Translations under genes and position numbers: made by a program | Part shown: piece by piece, positions 49,487-61,000 of the stretch | Position numbering within the stretch: the first letter of the stretch is position 1 | Layout: each line of letters begins with the position of its first letter | The notes under the pieces: model-generated | What the model was told of the DNA's origin: nothing | The model's database searches: none | The model's input: the letters and a program-made list of their open reading frames with translations, nothing else | NCBI RefSeq assembly: GCF_947179165.1 | Contig: NC_077237.1 | Location: 87,334,341-87,398,340, forward strand | Length of the DNA stretch: 64,000 bases | From: Solanum dulcamara | Lineage: Eukaryota > Streptophyta > Magnoliopsida > Solanales > Solanaceae | Direction: 5' to 3'

Positions 49487-52443
49487 ATATTCGATTCGAA
49501 CTCTAATATTGAAAGGATATATTCGAATAAAGAATATTTCAATTTCTCTTTTTAATGAATCTTAAGTCATAATGTGAATCGGAATTAGTCAGACACAAAT
49601 TAAGGGTTAAAAGATACTAAATTAGAGCTGATCAAAACACTCAAATTTTCCATTAATAAAAGATTAAAAAACAAAAAGAGCAAGCGATATGAAATTATTG
49701 TTACAATTGATTGACATAACAACATTAAGATGATGCAACTATAATCTTGTTTGAAGTTGAAGAAACTAAGGCAATGGCACATCCCAATGGCCATGCTGCT
49801 TTAATTAGGTAATTTTTGTATTGTACCTTATTCATCACAGTAATATCTTTGTATGGATTTAGTCCTGTCCAAAAAAAAACCATGAATAAATATAATTGTT
49901 CAGTAAGTGACCCTTTTAAGTAAACTGAAAAATCTTACGAGAAAACATTAGATCACTATCTAAAATTCCGTACAAGTTATTGCATCATTAGACGATAATT
50001 TAATGTTTTGTCTGTGAGATTGAACAATATATTTTGAAATTTGAAGCTCAATCTTTTTGCCGAATAAAACAAATAGACAAGAGAAATCATGAATCAAAAT
50101 AGAAGAGAAGGGAACATGGACATACGTGGTGCAATAATATAGACTCTTGTCAGCTCGTATCGTAAAGTATTGAGTTAAGTCTCACAACAAGCACGATCTA
50201 TGTGTTTAATTATTTTTTTTAGTCAATAACTCGAATAAGTTCTGAATATACTAGGCATTTGCCACTTATCTAACTGAAACAAAACTTTAGCCTGTCTAGA
50301 ATAATGTTTGGAATCTTATTCAGACTGTCGATGATAAGTCGGAGGAAGGTCAAATGATAACAAACCCTGATAGCATTGTCTTGAACCAATCATACAATCG
50401 TATAAAAAAGCTTACTCTAACCACTATACCGATCCACCCCAACTAGATGAAAAGCACCCTAGCTCCACTAACTTCAACAAATTAAATTTGATTATTATAC
50501 CAATAGTTTTTTCCTTTTCTTTTCAATCTTTTTTGCTAAATTGTTGAATATGTATAGAAATTAATTTTACCTGAGCACCAATATAATAGAAAAATGATGA
50601 AGCATGAATATTCTTTTGTCCATCACTACCACCACCATTCCACACCCCATTGAATGTGCAATTCTTGTTGTTGCATTGTACTTTGATTCTAAGTGCTTGT
50701 GTAGTTAAATTCCTGCATTTCTTCAAGCTAATACCTTTTTTTAGTGCTTTTACTTTGTAGTTCACTCCTCCATATGAGTAATACCCTTGAAAAAAAACAC
50801 AATAACCATGTTGTATTAACATTTCATATAATTTAAAGATAATTTTTAGAAATGTTAAAAGTAGTAATTATAATAACTCTCTAGCTATATATTAAGAAGT
50901 TAAAGTTTGTTTGGGTTAATTAATTAAAAATAGTTGATAAAGCATCCAGTGTTGAAAAACACTTTGAGGTGCTTTTTAAAAAAAATAAACAGCTACATAT
51001 TTAGATAGAAGTAATAAAACTGATTATATAATAAATAATTAATTTATTTGGTAAATAATGGTGATAAACATTTTTCCTATAAAGTGTGTGAAATTTCATA
51101 GAGGTATATATTGATACATATATATGTGTATATACTTTCATATCCTTCCAAAGCACAAGGGTTACTTTCATTTCTTGAAGCCTTAAAAATCTCAGCTTAG
51201 TTGTCCTTGTCCATAGTTCAAATAACTGTATATACATGATAAAATAAAATTACAAAAACGCATAATAAATATTATGATAATTAAATACCCTAAAATATTA
51301 ATTGAAACTACTCAGGTAAGTCTTACTCCTAACATTTGGTAAACTACATACAATCAATTGAAATTGTTGTGTCTTACCAATTATAAGATCCTTTACGAGA
51401 TAATTATAATAATTGTCCATAACTAAAAACTGAGTCATTGGGTTCTGAATCAATTATATTTTTACATGTTAAATGAATTTTTTTAAACTCAAATACAGAG
51501 TTTGGGTTAAAGTTATTTGATTTTGCCAAATTCGTAACTACTATATAGTATATATATTATGACTCTGCCCTTTGTAAAACAAGTACCAAATATCGATATG
51601 AGAGGAGAAAACAAACCTATGTACATAGAAGTTATAATCTTTAGACATAAGATGTTTTTGTTGAACATAAGGTTTTCCATCCACATTTTTAGGAGCATTT
51701 GCAAATTGTTCCTTTGATATAGCATATGCCATTTGGATTGAACCACCACCAATATCAATTGTTGCTGTTGTACTTTTGTAATTTTTGCCCAAATTTCCCA
51801 ATAAACAATTCATTGCAACCTAATAATAAAATACCAAATAACCAAAATTAGAAGGAAAAAAATATATTGATAAAGAAAATCGATCTCTGACCTTCCTTAT
51901 GAAAAACCTTCTATTGCACCAACTCAGTCACCCTTGCATTGCGAGTATGTTACTCAAATTTATTGCAACTTACCCACATATAGGAGCCTTCTTGATTACC
52001 ATCAAGAAAAGTGACCCATTGATCTTTGCTATGGAAAGTGGTTTGGTTCTTCACTAAATCTCTCACCTTTTAAAATTGAAAAATGACAAAAAGTTTTAAT
52101 TAATAAAGTAGTAAAAGGAGAATTACTTACTTTTTATTATAATGGAATAAATATTCTTCAAATCAATAATATATACTTAAAATATGGTATGAAAACATAT
52201 ATTATATATACATACCGCTTGTAGAATTTTTTCAGCTGCATTCCCTTTTAACATCCTCAGACCTGTTGTTGCCTATATCATTTTAAATAATTCACAAAAG
52301 AAAATAATAATTAAACTCATGTTAACATATGGTAATTATTAATTAATCATCAAAGTGCTAATTAATTAATTAATTAATTAATACTAAGCCCAAGTTCCAA
52401 GGGTGTTTCAAATTGTAATTCTAGAGGAAGAGTTCCTTCAGCT

Positions 52444-53110
52444 TGAAAGAAAGTAAAAAAGAAGGTGTTGCATGCACTGTCCTTTTGTTTTTAGAAAAAT
52501 GGCAAAGTAAAAAAAGGAGGTGTTGCATGCATTATCCTTTTGTTTTCAGAAAAATGGCAAAGTCAAAAAGGAGGTGTTGCATGCATTATCCTTTTGTTTT
52601 CAGAAAAATGGCAAAGTCAAAAAGGAGGTGTTGCATGCACCGTCCTTTTGTTTTCAGAAAAATGGCAAAGTCAAAAAGGAGGTGTTGCATGCACCGTCCT
52701 TTTGTTTTCAGAAGAAAAGATAATAGAAACAAAACGCGTTTTTTGTTCCTTTAACGCGTTTTTGTTTTTTATAAATAGAGAGTCTTTCTGCCCTCATTTG
52801 ATTCATCCCACAAAACTATAATCAGAGAGAGTAAGAACAAAAAGAAAGTTATACACAAAGATAAATATTGTAGTCTTGAGTGTTCTCTTTAGTGAGTTGT
52901 TCCTTTTACAAGAGAAAAGTGTTAATTGTTGTTTTCTTCTTGTATTTGAGAGCAGTGTACTCAATATTACAATAGTAAGATCCTTCTACCCCGTGGTTTT
53001 CCCCTCTATCTGTTTGAGGGGTTTCCACGTAAAATTCTCGTGTTCAATTTATTTTCATTATTTATTATCATATCAAACTTTAGTTGTGGTGCTTCCTCCC
53101 CCAAACACAA
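52444..53110 (+). mobile_element. LTR-like insertion (probable solo LTR) in pseudogene exon 2
   Basis: 667 bp interrupting exon 2 of the apyrase pseudogene, which resumes exactly on the other side. Begins TGAAAG. It has a repeat-rich U3-like part, a TATA box (ttataaatagag, 52769-52780), then 'gatccttctaccccgtgg' and 'ggggtttccacgtaaaattc' as in Ty1-copia LTRs. Flanks 'cagct' and 'ctgct' would be a 5-bp target duplication with one change. No internal domain remains. The terminal CA is not clean, so the right end may be off by one or two bases. Confidence 0.65.
52450..52715 (+). repeat. 54-bp tandem repeat, about five units
   Basis: Unit 'ggtgttgcatgca', 'ccttttgttttcag', 'aaaaatggcaaagtc', repeated nearly perfectly. 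The period is a multiple of three, which keeps several long ORFs open across it (52443-52754, 52520-52723, 52540-52821); these are artefacts. Each unit holds the palindrome TGCATGCA. It lies upstream of the TATA box, where copia LTRs carry enhancer-type repeats. Confidence 0.9.
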
Positions 53111-53686
53111 CTGCTCCCTCTAAAAGTGGCTCTAGTGAATTGGTTGCTGCCTTTGGATCTTCTGGAACTTAAACCGATTCTGTCTGCAAAATCAAGATAA
53201 AATTAATTAAATTCATATCATAAAATTTAATATTATAAGAGATATATTCAAAATTTTGAGCTCATAAATTCTGAATTCCACAAAAAATAATATTCTACTA
53301 GTAAACAAATTTTACGCTATAAGATACATATACCTAAAAGATAACCTACTACAACAAAGTTATACACACTGCACTGATGGTATAAAAATTATTTACCCGA
53401 TATATAACTTAAATCAATGATAACATTCACAGTTTATTGCGCCAAAAAACTGACTATTCAAAAATATATACCTGCATGAAAAACTCAATATTGTTGCCAA
53501 TAGGAAGGAGTTCCAATTTTTCATTAAAACGAAAAACATGAACTCTACTTCCAGTACTTCCAGCATCAAATATTACTGCATAATGTTCTGATTCAAGGCT
53601 TAATAAATGTCTTCTCAATGGAATTGTCAATAATAATTCTAATATCACACATGTGAAGCCATACTTTTTAATTAAATTTGTAATCC

Positions 53687-53725
<39 letters not shown>

Positions 53726-53999
53726 AACAATAAGAACAATAACAATAATAATAACAACAATAATAATAATAATAACAATAACAATAATAATAATAACAAC
53801 AACAATAATAATAATAACAACAACAACAATAATAATAACAACAACAACAATAATAATAACAACAACAACAATAATAATAACAATAATAATAATAATAATA
53901 ACAACAATAATAATAATAACAATATAATAATTAATAATAATAATAATAATAACAATAATAATAATAACAACAATAATAATAATAATAATAATAATAATT
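53687..53999. repeat. Long (CAA/TAA)n trinucleotide array
   Basis: About 310 bp of CAA and TAA triplets with few interruptions, read as TTG/TTA on the minus strand. It sits about 60 bp beyond the surviving exon 1 of the apyrase pseudogene, where the lost start exon should be. The poly-leucine ORF at 53668-54009 is a reading of this array, not a gene. Confidence 0.95.
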
Positions 54000-54009
54000 C
54001 ATTATACAT

Positions 54010-55340
54010 TCAATGTTTTAAAAAGCAGTTTTGGAAAGTCACTTTGGGATTCGACCTAGGGCGCAACAATATTGACAAAACAATTTGAGACACATATAAG
54101 GCATACGTCCTAAGCATTTGATTTATGTCCTAAATATGTCTAACACCCAATTTTTTAGACTCACCTAATAGATCTTACATAAATTATGTATTAAATTTCA
54201 AATTAACATTATTGATCCTCATAATTCTTTAATAAATGAATGGTGCAAGATTGAGAATTGTTCAAATAATAAGAAGTATTATATATTTACTATTTGACGA
54301 TACGATGAGGGTTGCTATCACTTAACTTTTCTTTTAATGAACATAGCCAGAATTTATCTTAACTTAACCTTGATCGTCATGTTTTTATCAATAAAACCAA
54401 TAAAAACCTACATCAAATAGATCTTATTATTTTATATTATTTATATTTTATTAAATTTATAAAATACAATAATGATACTTGATTTCACCTACCATTTTGA
54501 AATTTGTCAAATCTGAAGCGCTTTATGCCTTTATGTATTTCTTTTTCTCAATCTTGAAAATAATGATTAAAAAAAGAGTAAAGAAACTACAATCGTGGTT
54601 TATTTAGACCATAATTTATGAATTTACGAAAATTTAGTATATTAAACTTTAAATAATGAGTCCGAGTTCAGTGTAACGCGATTTAAAATTGGGAATATTT
54701 TATATATGACAATTTTTTTAAGCATAATAACTTCGTATGGGCATAGTTTCCCAAATTACGTATAATGACAAATTTATGTTTGTCACTATACAAACGTTGT
54801 AGCGAATTATACAAACGCTGTAGTGAATTATATAAACGTTATACCCACAAATTATTTGTAGACCAAAATATACAAGCACTGCGAATTGTATAGCGAATTA
54901 TACAAATGATGTACACGAATTGTATATCGAATTATACAAACTCTATACAAAAACTGCGAATTGTATAACGAATTATACAAACACTATTGTATAGCGTATT
55001 ATACAAACGCAGTACACGAATTGTATAGCAAAATCTCAGCAAAATATACCCACGAATGGTAATAAAATGAAACTATACTCATATAAAATAATAAATTAAT
55101 AATATTTGTCATCTCGTGTAATTTTTTATTTAAAATTTGAAGGGTTCCAAACTACAAAGTTATCAAGGGAATACACAAAGTTAACTAGATATTAGTAGTG
55201 AAGAGTTTGAATTTTAAGTCGAGACAGATCTAAAATTTAAAGTAACTCTCTAATAAAATAACATAAAGTTTATTACAAAATTTCAATCCTCCTAATTAAT
55301 AAAGATTCCACTTCTAAGATGTAATTAAGATAGACTGTTT
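54010..55340. other. Intergenic region with a 'gaattgtatagcgaattatac' array
   Basis: No gene. 54775-55035 repeats a motif of roughly 25-40 bp, GAATTGTATAGCGAATTATACAAA with variants. The motif is itself a near palindrome (TTGTATA...TATACAA). The rest is AT-rich and unassigned. Confidence 0.6.
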
Positions 55341-57929
55341 CTAAAGAGAAACATAAGGGAATTTGCATGATCCATGACCTGTCAAAAATTGTCAAACCAA
55401 CAAAAAAGTTCTATTAGTTTGTAATAACATGAACATAATAGGAAAAAAAATCAGTTATAAATATATGATATTGATACTCCAAATTTGTTACTATATATTT
55501 TTTAGTCTTGAATAATTGCAATTAGTAACCTAAAAAATAAGGTAGATTATCCGCTACATCAAGTTGCATACACTAATAGTGCAAAAAAATCTCTATGTTA
55601 ACGGTGTATATAAGTTAAAGGATATTTTTTTGGATGACTTAGTTTATAAAATAGCCAGCAAATATATATACATATATATATTATACATATCATATATATA
55701 ATTAGTGTATATATTTTGTATATTTTGGGCATATTGATAAGTTTGACTAAACTATACATATTGATAGGTTTTCATAAGTTAATTTTTTTTTTTGAATTTC
55801 CATCCGGTGTTCGGTCCCATTGGAATCCGACTAAATCCGAATTTGCGTCGGAAAGTCCCACATTAGAGGGTAAAACAATCTCTAACAAAGACAATTCCGT
55901 ACTCAGAAGAATTCGAACCCAAAACCTCTAGTTAAAGATGAAAAAGACCTCTCTTTTTTTCTTCTTGATTTTTAAGAATCCTATTTACAAAGGAAAAAAG
56001 TTTTAGGGTACTTACTTGGGTCAACAGTAGTTTGAACAGCAAGCCCATTGAAATCACAAGTTTCACCATCTCCCCTAAACTTGGCCCAATATGAACTAAA
56101 TGCATAATTTGCATGAGACACAATAGAGACAGGTTGATAACATGATTTTCCAGGAGAAATTTCATCACAAGTCTCATTTCTCCTACATGCAAATTCCAAA
56201 GCTTGTTCTAAATCCATTTCATTCATGATAGTATCATTTGTCACCACACACCACAACTTTCCATGAAATGGTTCATTATTTGTTGGTTGTGGTAAACTTG
56301 TAAATTCAGAATCTGGAAATTGTCCTGTCAAGTCGATATCATAAATTGGACTACCATTAGGGTATAACATACCCCAGTGTCTCTCCGTACCCGGACCCCT
56401 CTTCTGATTTTCATCGTAGAGAGAAAAAATAAACGTAGGTATTGTTAACCCTGGACGAGCTGGTGTCCCAATAGGTGGTTGTGACATGATTCTACGTATT
56501 AGATTTCGATTGTATGTAGCTGCATTATAGATATTAGCTCCAATTTCATCGTAGTCGCCTCCATTAGGCCATCCTGTTTCTGCTATTGCCAGTCGGATGT
56601 TGTGAAACCCTAATTTTTGCATGGCGAAAACGACTGAATCAAGCATTTGATCCAATAGGTTTGTGTAAACATAGCCACTCACAGGGTCAACATAGATGTG
56701 ACCTCCTTGAAATAGTGCAAAATCAAGACTTAGTGAAGATAGATTTTGGGACCATGAGAAATAAGGGTAGACATCAAGAAAAAAGTATGATTTTGTCCAA
56801 TTCAAGAACCTCAACAAAGGCATCAATAAATTGTTTCTTGAAAGATCTAACCTAAATTCACCACTTGAAGGTGGAAATGAGGTTTCCAATATGTCCATAG
56901 CTAAAGGAGTACCAATTTTTATGTTGTGAATGTTATGTTCATAGATCGAATTCTTGATATTTCTCATGGCTGGTACAAGATCATACCATAAACCTTGATC
57001 ATCCTTGTTACTTAGGACTTCATTTCCTACTAAAATGTATCGAATCATCGTGTTTGAATAGTAAGGAAGAACATTGTCGCGTACCCATTGATTTGCAGCT
57101 GATTGATTTGCAGCTACAATTGAGATTTGATTATTTGGTACCATGATTGAGACATGAAGATTTGTACCTGATAATAATCTAAGTATTTCTGGATTTGCAT
57201 CATAGAGTTTTACTCTACCAGCTTTCATGGATTTCAATAGTTCTATTGATTCATATGGAGATGGCAAATTGTTTCCTACCCTTCCATAATTTACTCCAAT
57301 TATGTATGCTGTTGATACATCTACACCAAAAAAAAAAAAAAAGTGGAAGAATAAGATGCAAAAACGTTTTAATCAATGAATAAATTAATATAGGAATTAA
57401 CCACGAAATTCGTCGTTAATCGATCGCTAAATAGCATGTAATGTCTCTAATTTATTGTTAAATAGGCTTAACGACAATTTTTTTTATTTTAGCTAATAGA
57501 AGTTGTTCGCTGCTAATTATGTTTTTTTATAGTGATTCGGGATGATTTTAGCGTCTGTTTCGTATGATGAAAGTTATTTTTCATGGAAAACAATGTATTG
57601 TTTTTAGGTCGACCAATGAATATGTTTAAGTTTAAAGTTAAGATTGTTGGAAATAGAATGACTTTCCGTCCTATGTGAGAAAAACCATTTTTTCCTTTTG
57701 ATGGAGTATGTAACACCTTTTCTTGATAATCGAATATCAAAAAATAATTTTCTTATGAAGAATATTTTTTTATAAATAATTGTTGTCGTATCAAAGACAT
57801 CTAAATGAAAATACAAACTAATAATGTTCATTTAGGATATTGTTTGAGAGAATACTTACTTGAGAAAACAAGAAAAGAAAGGAAAGCAATAGCAAAAATG
57901 ACTTCCACCATGAGTTTCTCTTTGAACAT
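55341..57929 (-). CDS. GH17 endo-1,3-beta-glucosidase with X8 (CBM43) domain
   Basis: Secreted wall enzyme cleaving beta-1,3-glucan (callose). Three exons: 57860-57929, 56016-57320 and 55341-55378. All GT/AG, 1413 bp, 470 aa. Exon 1 encodes a signal peptide (MFKEKLMVEVIFAIAFLSFL). The GH17 barrel starts IGVNYGRVG near residue 31. The acid/base Glu is in LVGNEVL (124), and the nucleophile Glu is in IAETGWPNGG (271). X8 starts at WCVV (about 380), contains SYAF-like NYAFSSYW, and closes only in the 38-nt last exon (SHGSCKFPYVSL), which supplies the final cysteine. No hydrophobic tail follows, so a GPI anchor is unlikely. Reading through the exon 2 donor gives a false C-terminus ending FFLCK. 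Intron 2 contains a SINE. Confidence 0.93.
55780..55945 (-). repeat. SINE in GH17 intron 2
   Basis: On the minus strand: a tRNA-like head with B-box GGTTCGAATTC, then 'gggactttccgacgcaaatt', 'cggatttagtcggattccaa', 'accgaacaccggatgg', and an A-tail (a run of T at about 55783-55792 on plus). This order matches a very common Solanaceae SINE. Confidence 0.75.
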
Positions 57930-58029
57930 CTTATAACCAAAATACCAAAAAATTTCAACAAATTGGAATGCTTTATGTGAAGTGAAATCCCAAGTTTGAA
58001 TATGTTCTTAGAGATAAAAATGGAGAGGG

Positions 58030-58037
58030 TTTTATAT
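58030..58037 (-). promoter_or_regulatory. TATA box candidate of the GH17 gene
   Basis: AATATAAAA on the minus strand, about 100 bp upstream of the ATG at 57929. A second TATATA-like string lies about 15 bp further upstream. Core promoter inferred from position. Confidence 0.45.
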
Positions 58038-58079
58038 TGAGAGGAATATATAGTTGAACTACAAATTGTATGTAACAAA

Positions 58080-61000
58080 GTGAGACAAAGATTGTGAGGA
58101 TTTAATGAAGAAAATGAGGATTTGAATGAAGAAATTAAATGAAAGAATAAATCATGTATAATACTTGAAGTTTACATAAGTAAAAGTGAAGGCAAAAGAC
58201 AATGGGATGCAAAAGGAGTGTAGGTAAAAACATGTTTATTTATTTCTCGTGTACTTTTTGTGTTATAAAGTTGAATTAATGTTAACAACAACAATAAGAA
58301 TAATAACAACAAATTAAGTGTAATCTTACGAATGGAATACGAGAAGGATAGAGTATATGTAGACTTAATATGAAAGCCCGACTTGATACTTCAAAGGGAA
58401 ACTTACATAAATATATAATATTAAGAAAATATTTACCATTTATAGCAATAAAAAAATAATTTCACTGAACACTTATAATACATTTATAATACAGTTTTAA
58501 TACATATTGCAGAGAACTATTTATAAAGCATATATAATACAAGTTTTATAGATGGATAATATATTTATCATATATTTTAATAGACTTATAATACATTATG
58601 TTAGTTTCTTACTACACAAACATAATATATATTTTAAAACACTTATAATACATTTATATTGTATGCATAATTTACTTTTAATACAAGTGTAGATTTATCA
58701 TAATATTGCTATATATTGCTATAAATGGTAATAAATAAAAAATATCGCTAAAATCAGTAATTAATTTTTAATTTTTCCAATGAGTTCGATGTCTTATAGT
58801 TGGGCTTCAATTTTGGGAGAATATGACCAAAGAGGCCCAAATTTGTGAGCATATGAATGATATAAGCCTACAACCTTTAAATAAGTAGCTACTCCTTAAG
58901 ACACCATCAAGTAAGGCCCATTTGCACTTTTGGCCTATTTTGTGTTGGTCTTTAATCTTTGCCCCTAAATTATTATTTTTTAAAACGTGGGACATAAATT
59001 TATATATTTGCATTATAGTATTTCATAAGTTATGTTTCGCGTTCTTAAAAAGCTTAGTCCCCGATAGATATATGTTCGATTATAAAAGGCAAAATTAAAG
59101 ATCAACCTATTTGAGGGAGAAAAATTAAAGATCAACCATTTTAAGAAAAAACAATGCAATTAAATGATTTGGTAAGATGAATGAAATCAACAATTTCTTT
59201 TTTTCTTTTTATTTAGCAGGTTCGAAGCTGGTTGAAACACGAGTTCATAATTATATACGTTTTTATGTATATTAATATATGTTGATTTTTTTCTGAATTT
59301 GATTGATAAATTCTTATTGACCTGAAATTTGATAATAGGTAATTTAATAATATAATGGAGTAATGATTATGAGTGATTATAACAACTTCCATTGTTATTA
59401 TTTCTCTAGCCCTTGATTCATGGCATTTTCTTGCCATAATCACATTATGGCCTTGCCATTGACAAAGATATTACTTGTGCATTAGTATAATGATTAGGGG
59501 TTGTAAACAATTTTCTATAATTAATCATTTTGTTTTGACCTTTGTACATATATATTATCATGGCGAATTTAATTAAGAGGATAGCTACGTTACGTTATGA
59601 GTTCATTCAACTACCCCATGTGTCATGATTAATACATAGAGAATTACATGTGATCTTATGATAAAACCAGTAAAGTCCCTTCTTTTTTTTGTACAAATAA
59701 TTATCTTGCTAATTCAATTCTCTCTACTTAATATAAGATTTTTATTTCTTGCTAGATCTTCTTGTGGAATGTGAATATATTATTGCTTTCAACACTAGAT
59801 ATTAATCTTTCGTATTATTTTAATTATCATTATCAATCAATAAACTACATTTTAAGGTCAAACTAATATATTGTACTTGTATATTATAGATATGGAGTCA
59901 AACTAATTGGTGTTGGTTATATGAATTCTCTATATTCATTTCCTATTATTAACAACCATTTTATTTTCTCATTAAAGATTGTGGTAAGTGGTAAATATCT
60001 CTCCATCAAAATAATCACAAATAAAAAATGATCATCAACTTCATTAATCGCTAAGACCGAATCGTTCTTAATAAAAAAATGCCATACCTTTAAAATTCTC
60101 CACCTCATGCCCTAATTAATCTTAGTTCAAAGTGAATATCGAATATTAGATAGGAAGACCATAGATATACCCATATTGTGGCAGTTTGAAAATAAAGGTG
60201 CAACATCACATGTTCAAGAATGTTAAGACAGGTAATATGTTAGGTATGTTTGGCAAGAAAAATTGTCTGTTTTCAAGAAATTTTTGGGGTCCCACTTGCT
60301 ACTACTTTTTATTACTATTTATTTTCATATCTTAGTTTAATACCATAGTTGTTAGAATATGAAAATGACTTTGATAGAGATATTACACTAAGATTCACTT
60401 TATTATAATTTGATCTCAGATTGATATGAAATGTGTTAATTAAATAGCTCTCCATGTGTAGTTGATTAAGTTATGTGTTCTTGTTGATTTTCAGTCATTA
60501 CATTATTATGTTTAGTATACTTAATCTTGAGTTTTGTCAGAGATGAATTATTTTAAGAATAGAGTAGTTAATTAATCAAGGCTATAATAAAGTTGGGTAT
60601 AAGCCAGTTTACAGCCATATATTCAACGTAAATTTCATTAGTGAAATATGAAAAGGAATAATGTGTATACAATTCTATCACATCTAGTTAAGATTGAGAG
60701 ATTGTTTTTGATATATAAGAAGGTTTGTACGTGAAAATGAAATATTGAATCCATTTCTAGTTGGAATTGAAGAAACTCAAGTACATTAAAGACAAAATAT
60801 ATACTCCGTCCGACCTCCGTTCAAAATTAAGCGTCACTGGTTAAACAAAGGAAAGAAATTCAATAACACCGATTATTAAATCCTCACCTAATGTTTGATT
60901 CAACTTTCGCATACCTCAATTATTTCATCAAGTAACTGTTATATCTCATTAGCAAAGGTAATGTAGCTCTACTCATTAAGACTTATCGATGTCAGGAATT

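Larger units (their letters stand above)
49725..53627 (-). pseudogene. Second apyrase copy, degenerate
   Basis: Tandem paralogue of the apyrase at 35341, same strand, with introns and 3' flank also matching. Recognisable exons: part of exon 1 (53472 to about 53627, with ACR1 [12 protein letters not shown]), exon 2 (about 52391-53187, split), exon 3 (about 52217-52274), exon 4 (51974-52066), exon 5 (51617-51819), exon 6 (about 51137-51226), exon 7 (50571-50785) and exon 9 (49725-49864). Lesions: start and signal-peptide sequence missing, frameshift and TAA early in exon 2, a 667-bp insertion in exon 2, exon 2 donor GT changed to CT, deletion and TGA in exon 6, and no exon 8 between 49865 and 50570. 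Exons 4, 5 and 7 remain open, so decay is not very old. Confidence 0.93.

Noticed and set aside
52443..52821. Three overlapping ORFs with repeated MLHA/FCFQKNGK units, looking like a repeat protein
   Set aside because: They read a 54-bp tandem DNA repeat (a multiple of three) in several frames; it is the repeat region of an LTR-like insertion.
53668..54009. 113-aa poly-leucine ORF
   Set aside because: Translation of a TTG/TTA microsatellite.
55981..56015. GH17 C-terminus ending PKTFFLCK
   Set aside because: This is read-through of a strong GTAAGT donor; splicing to 55378 restores the X8 ending with its conserved cysteine.
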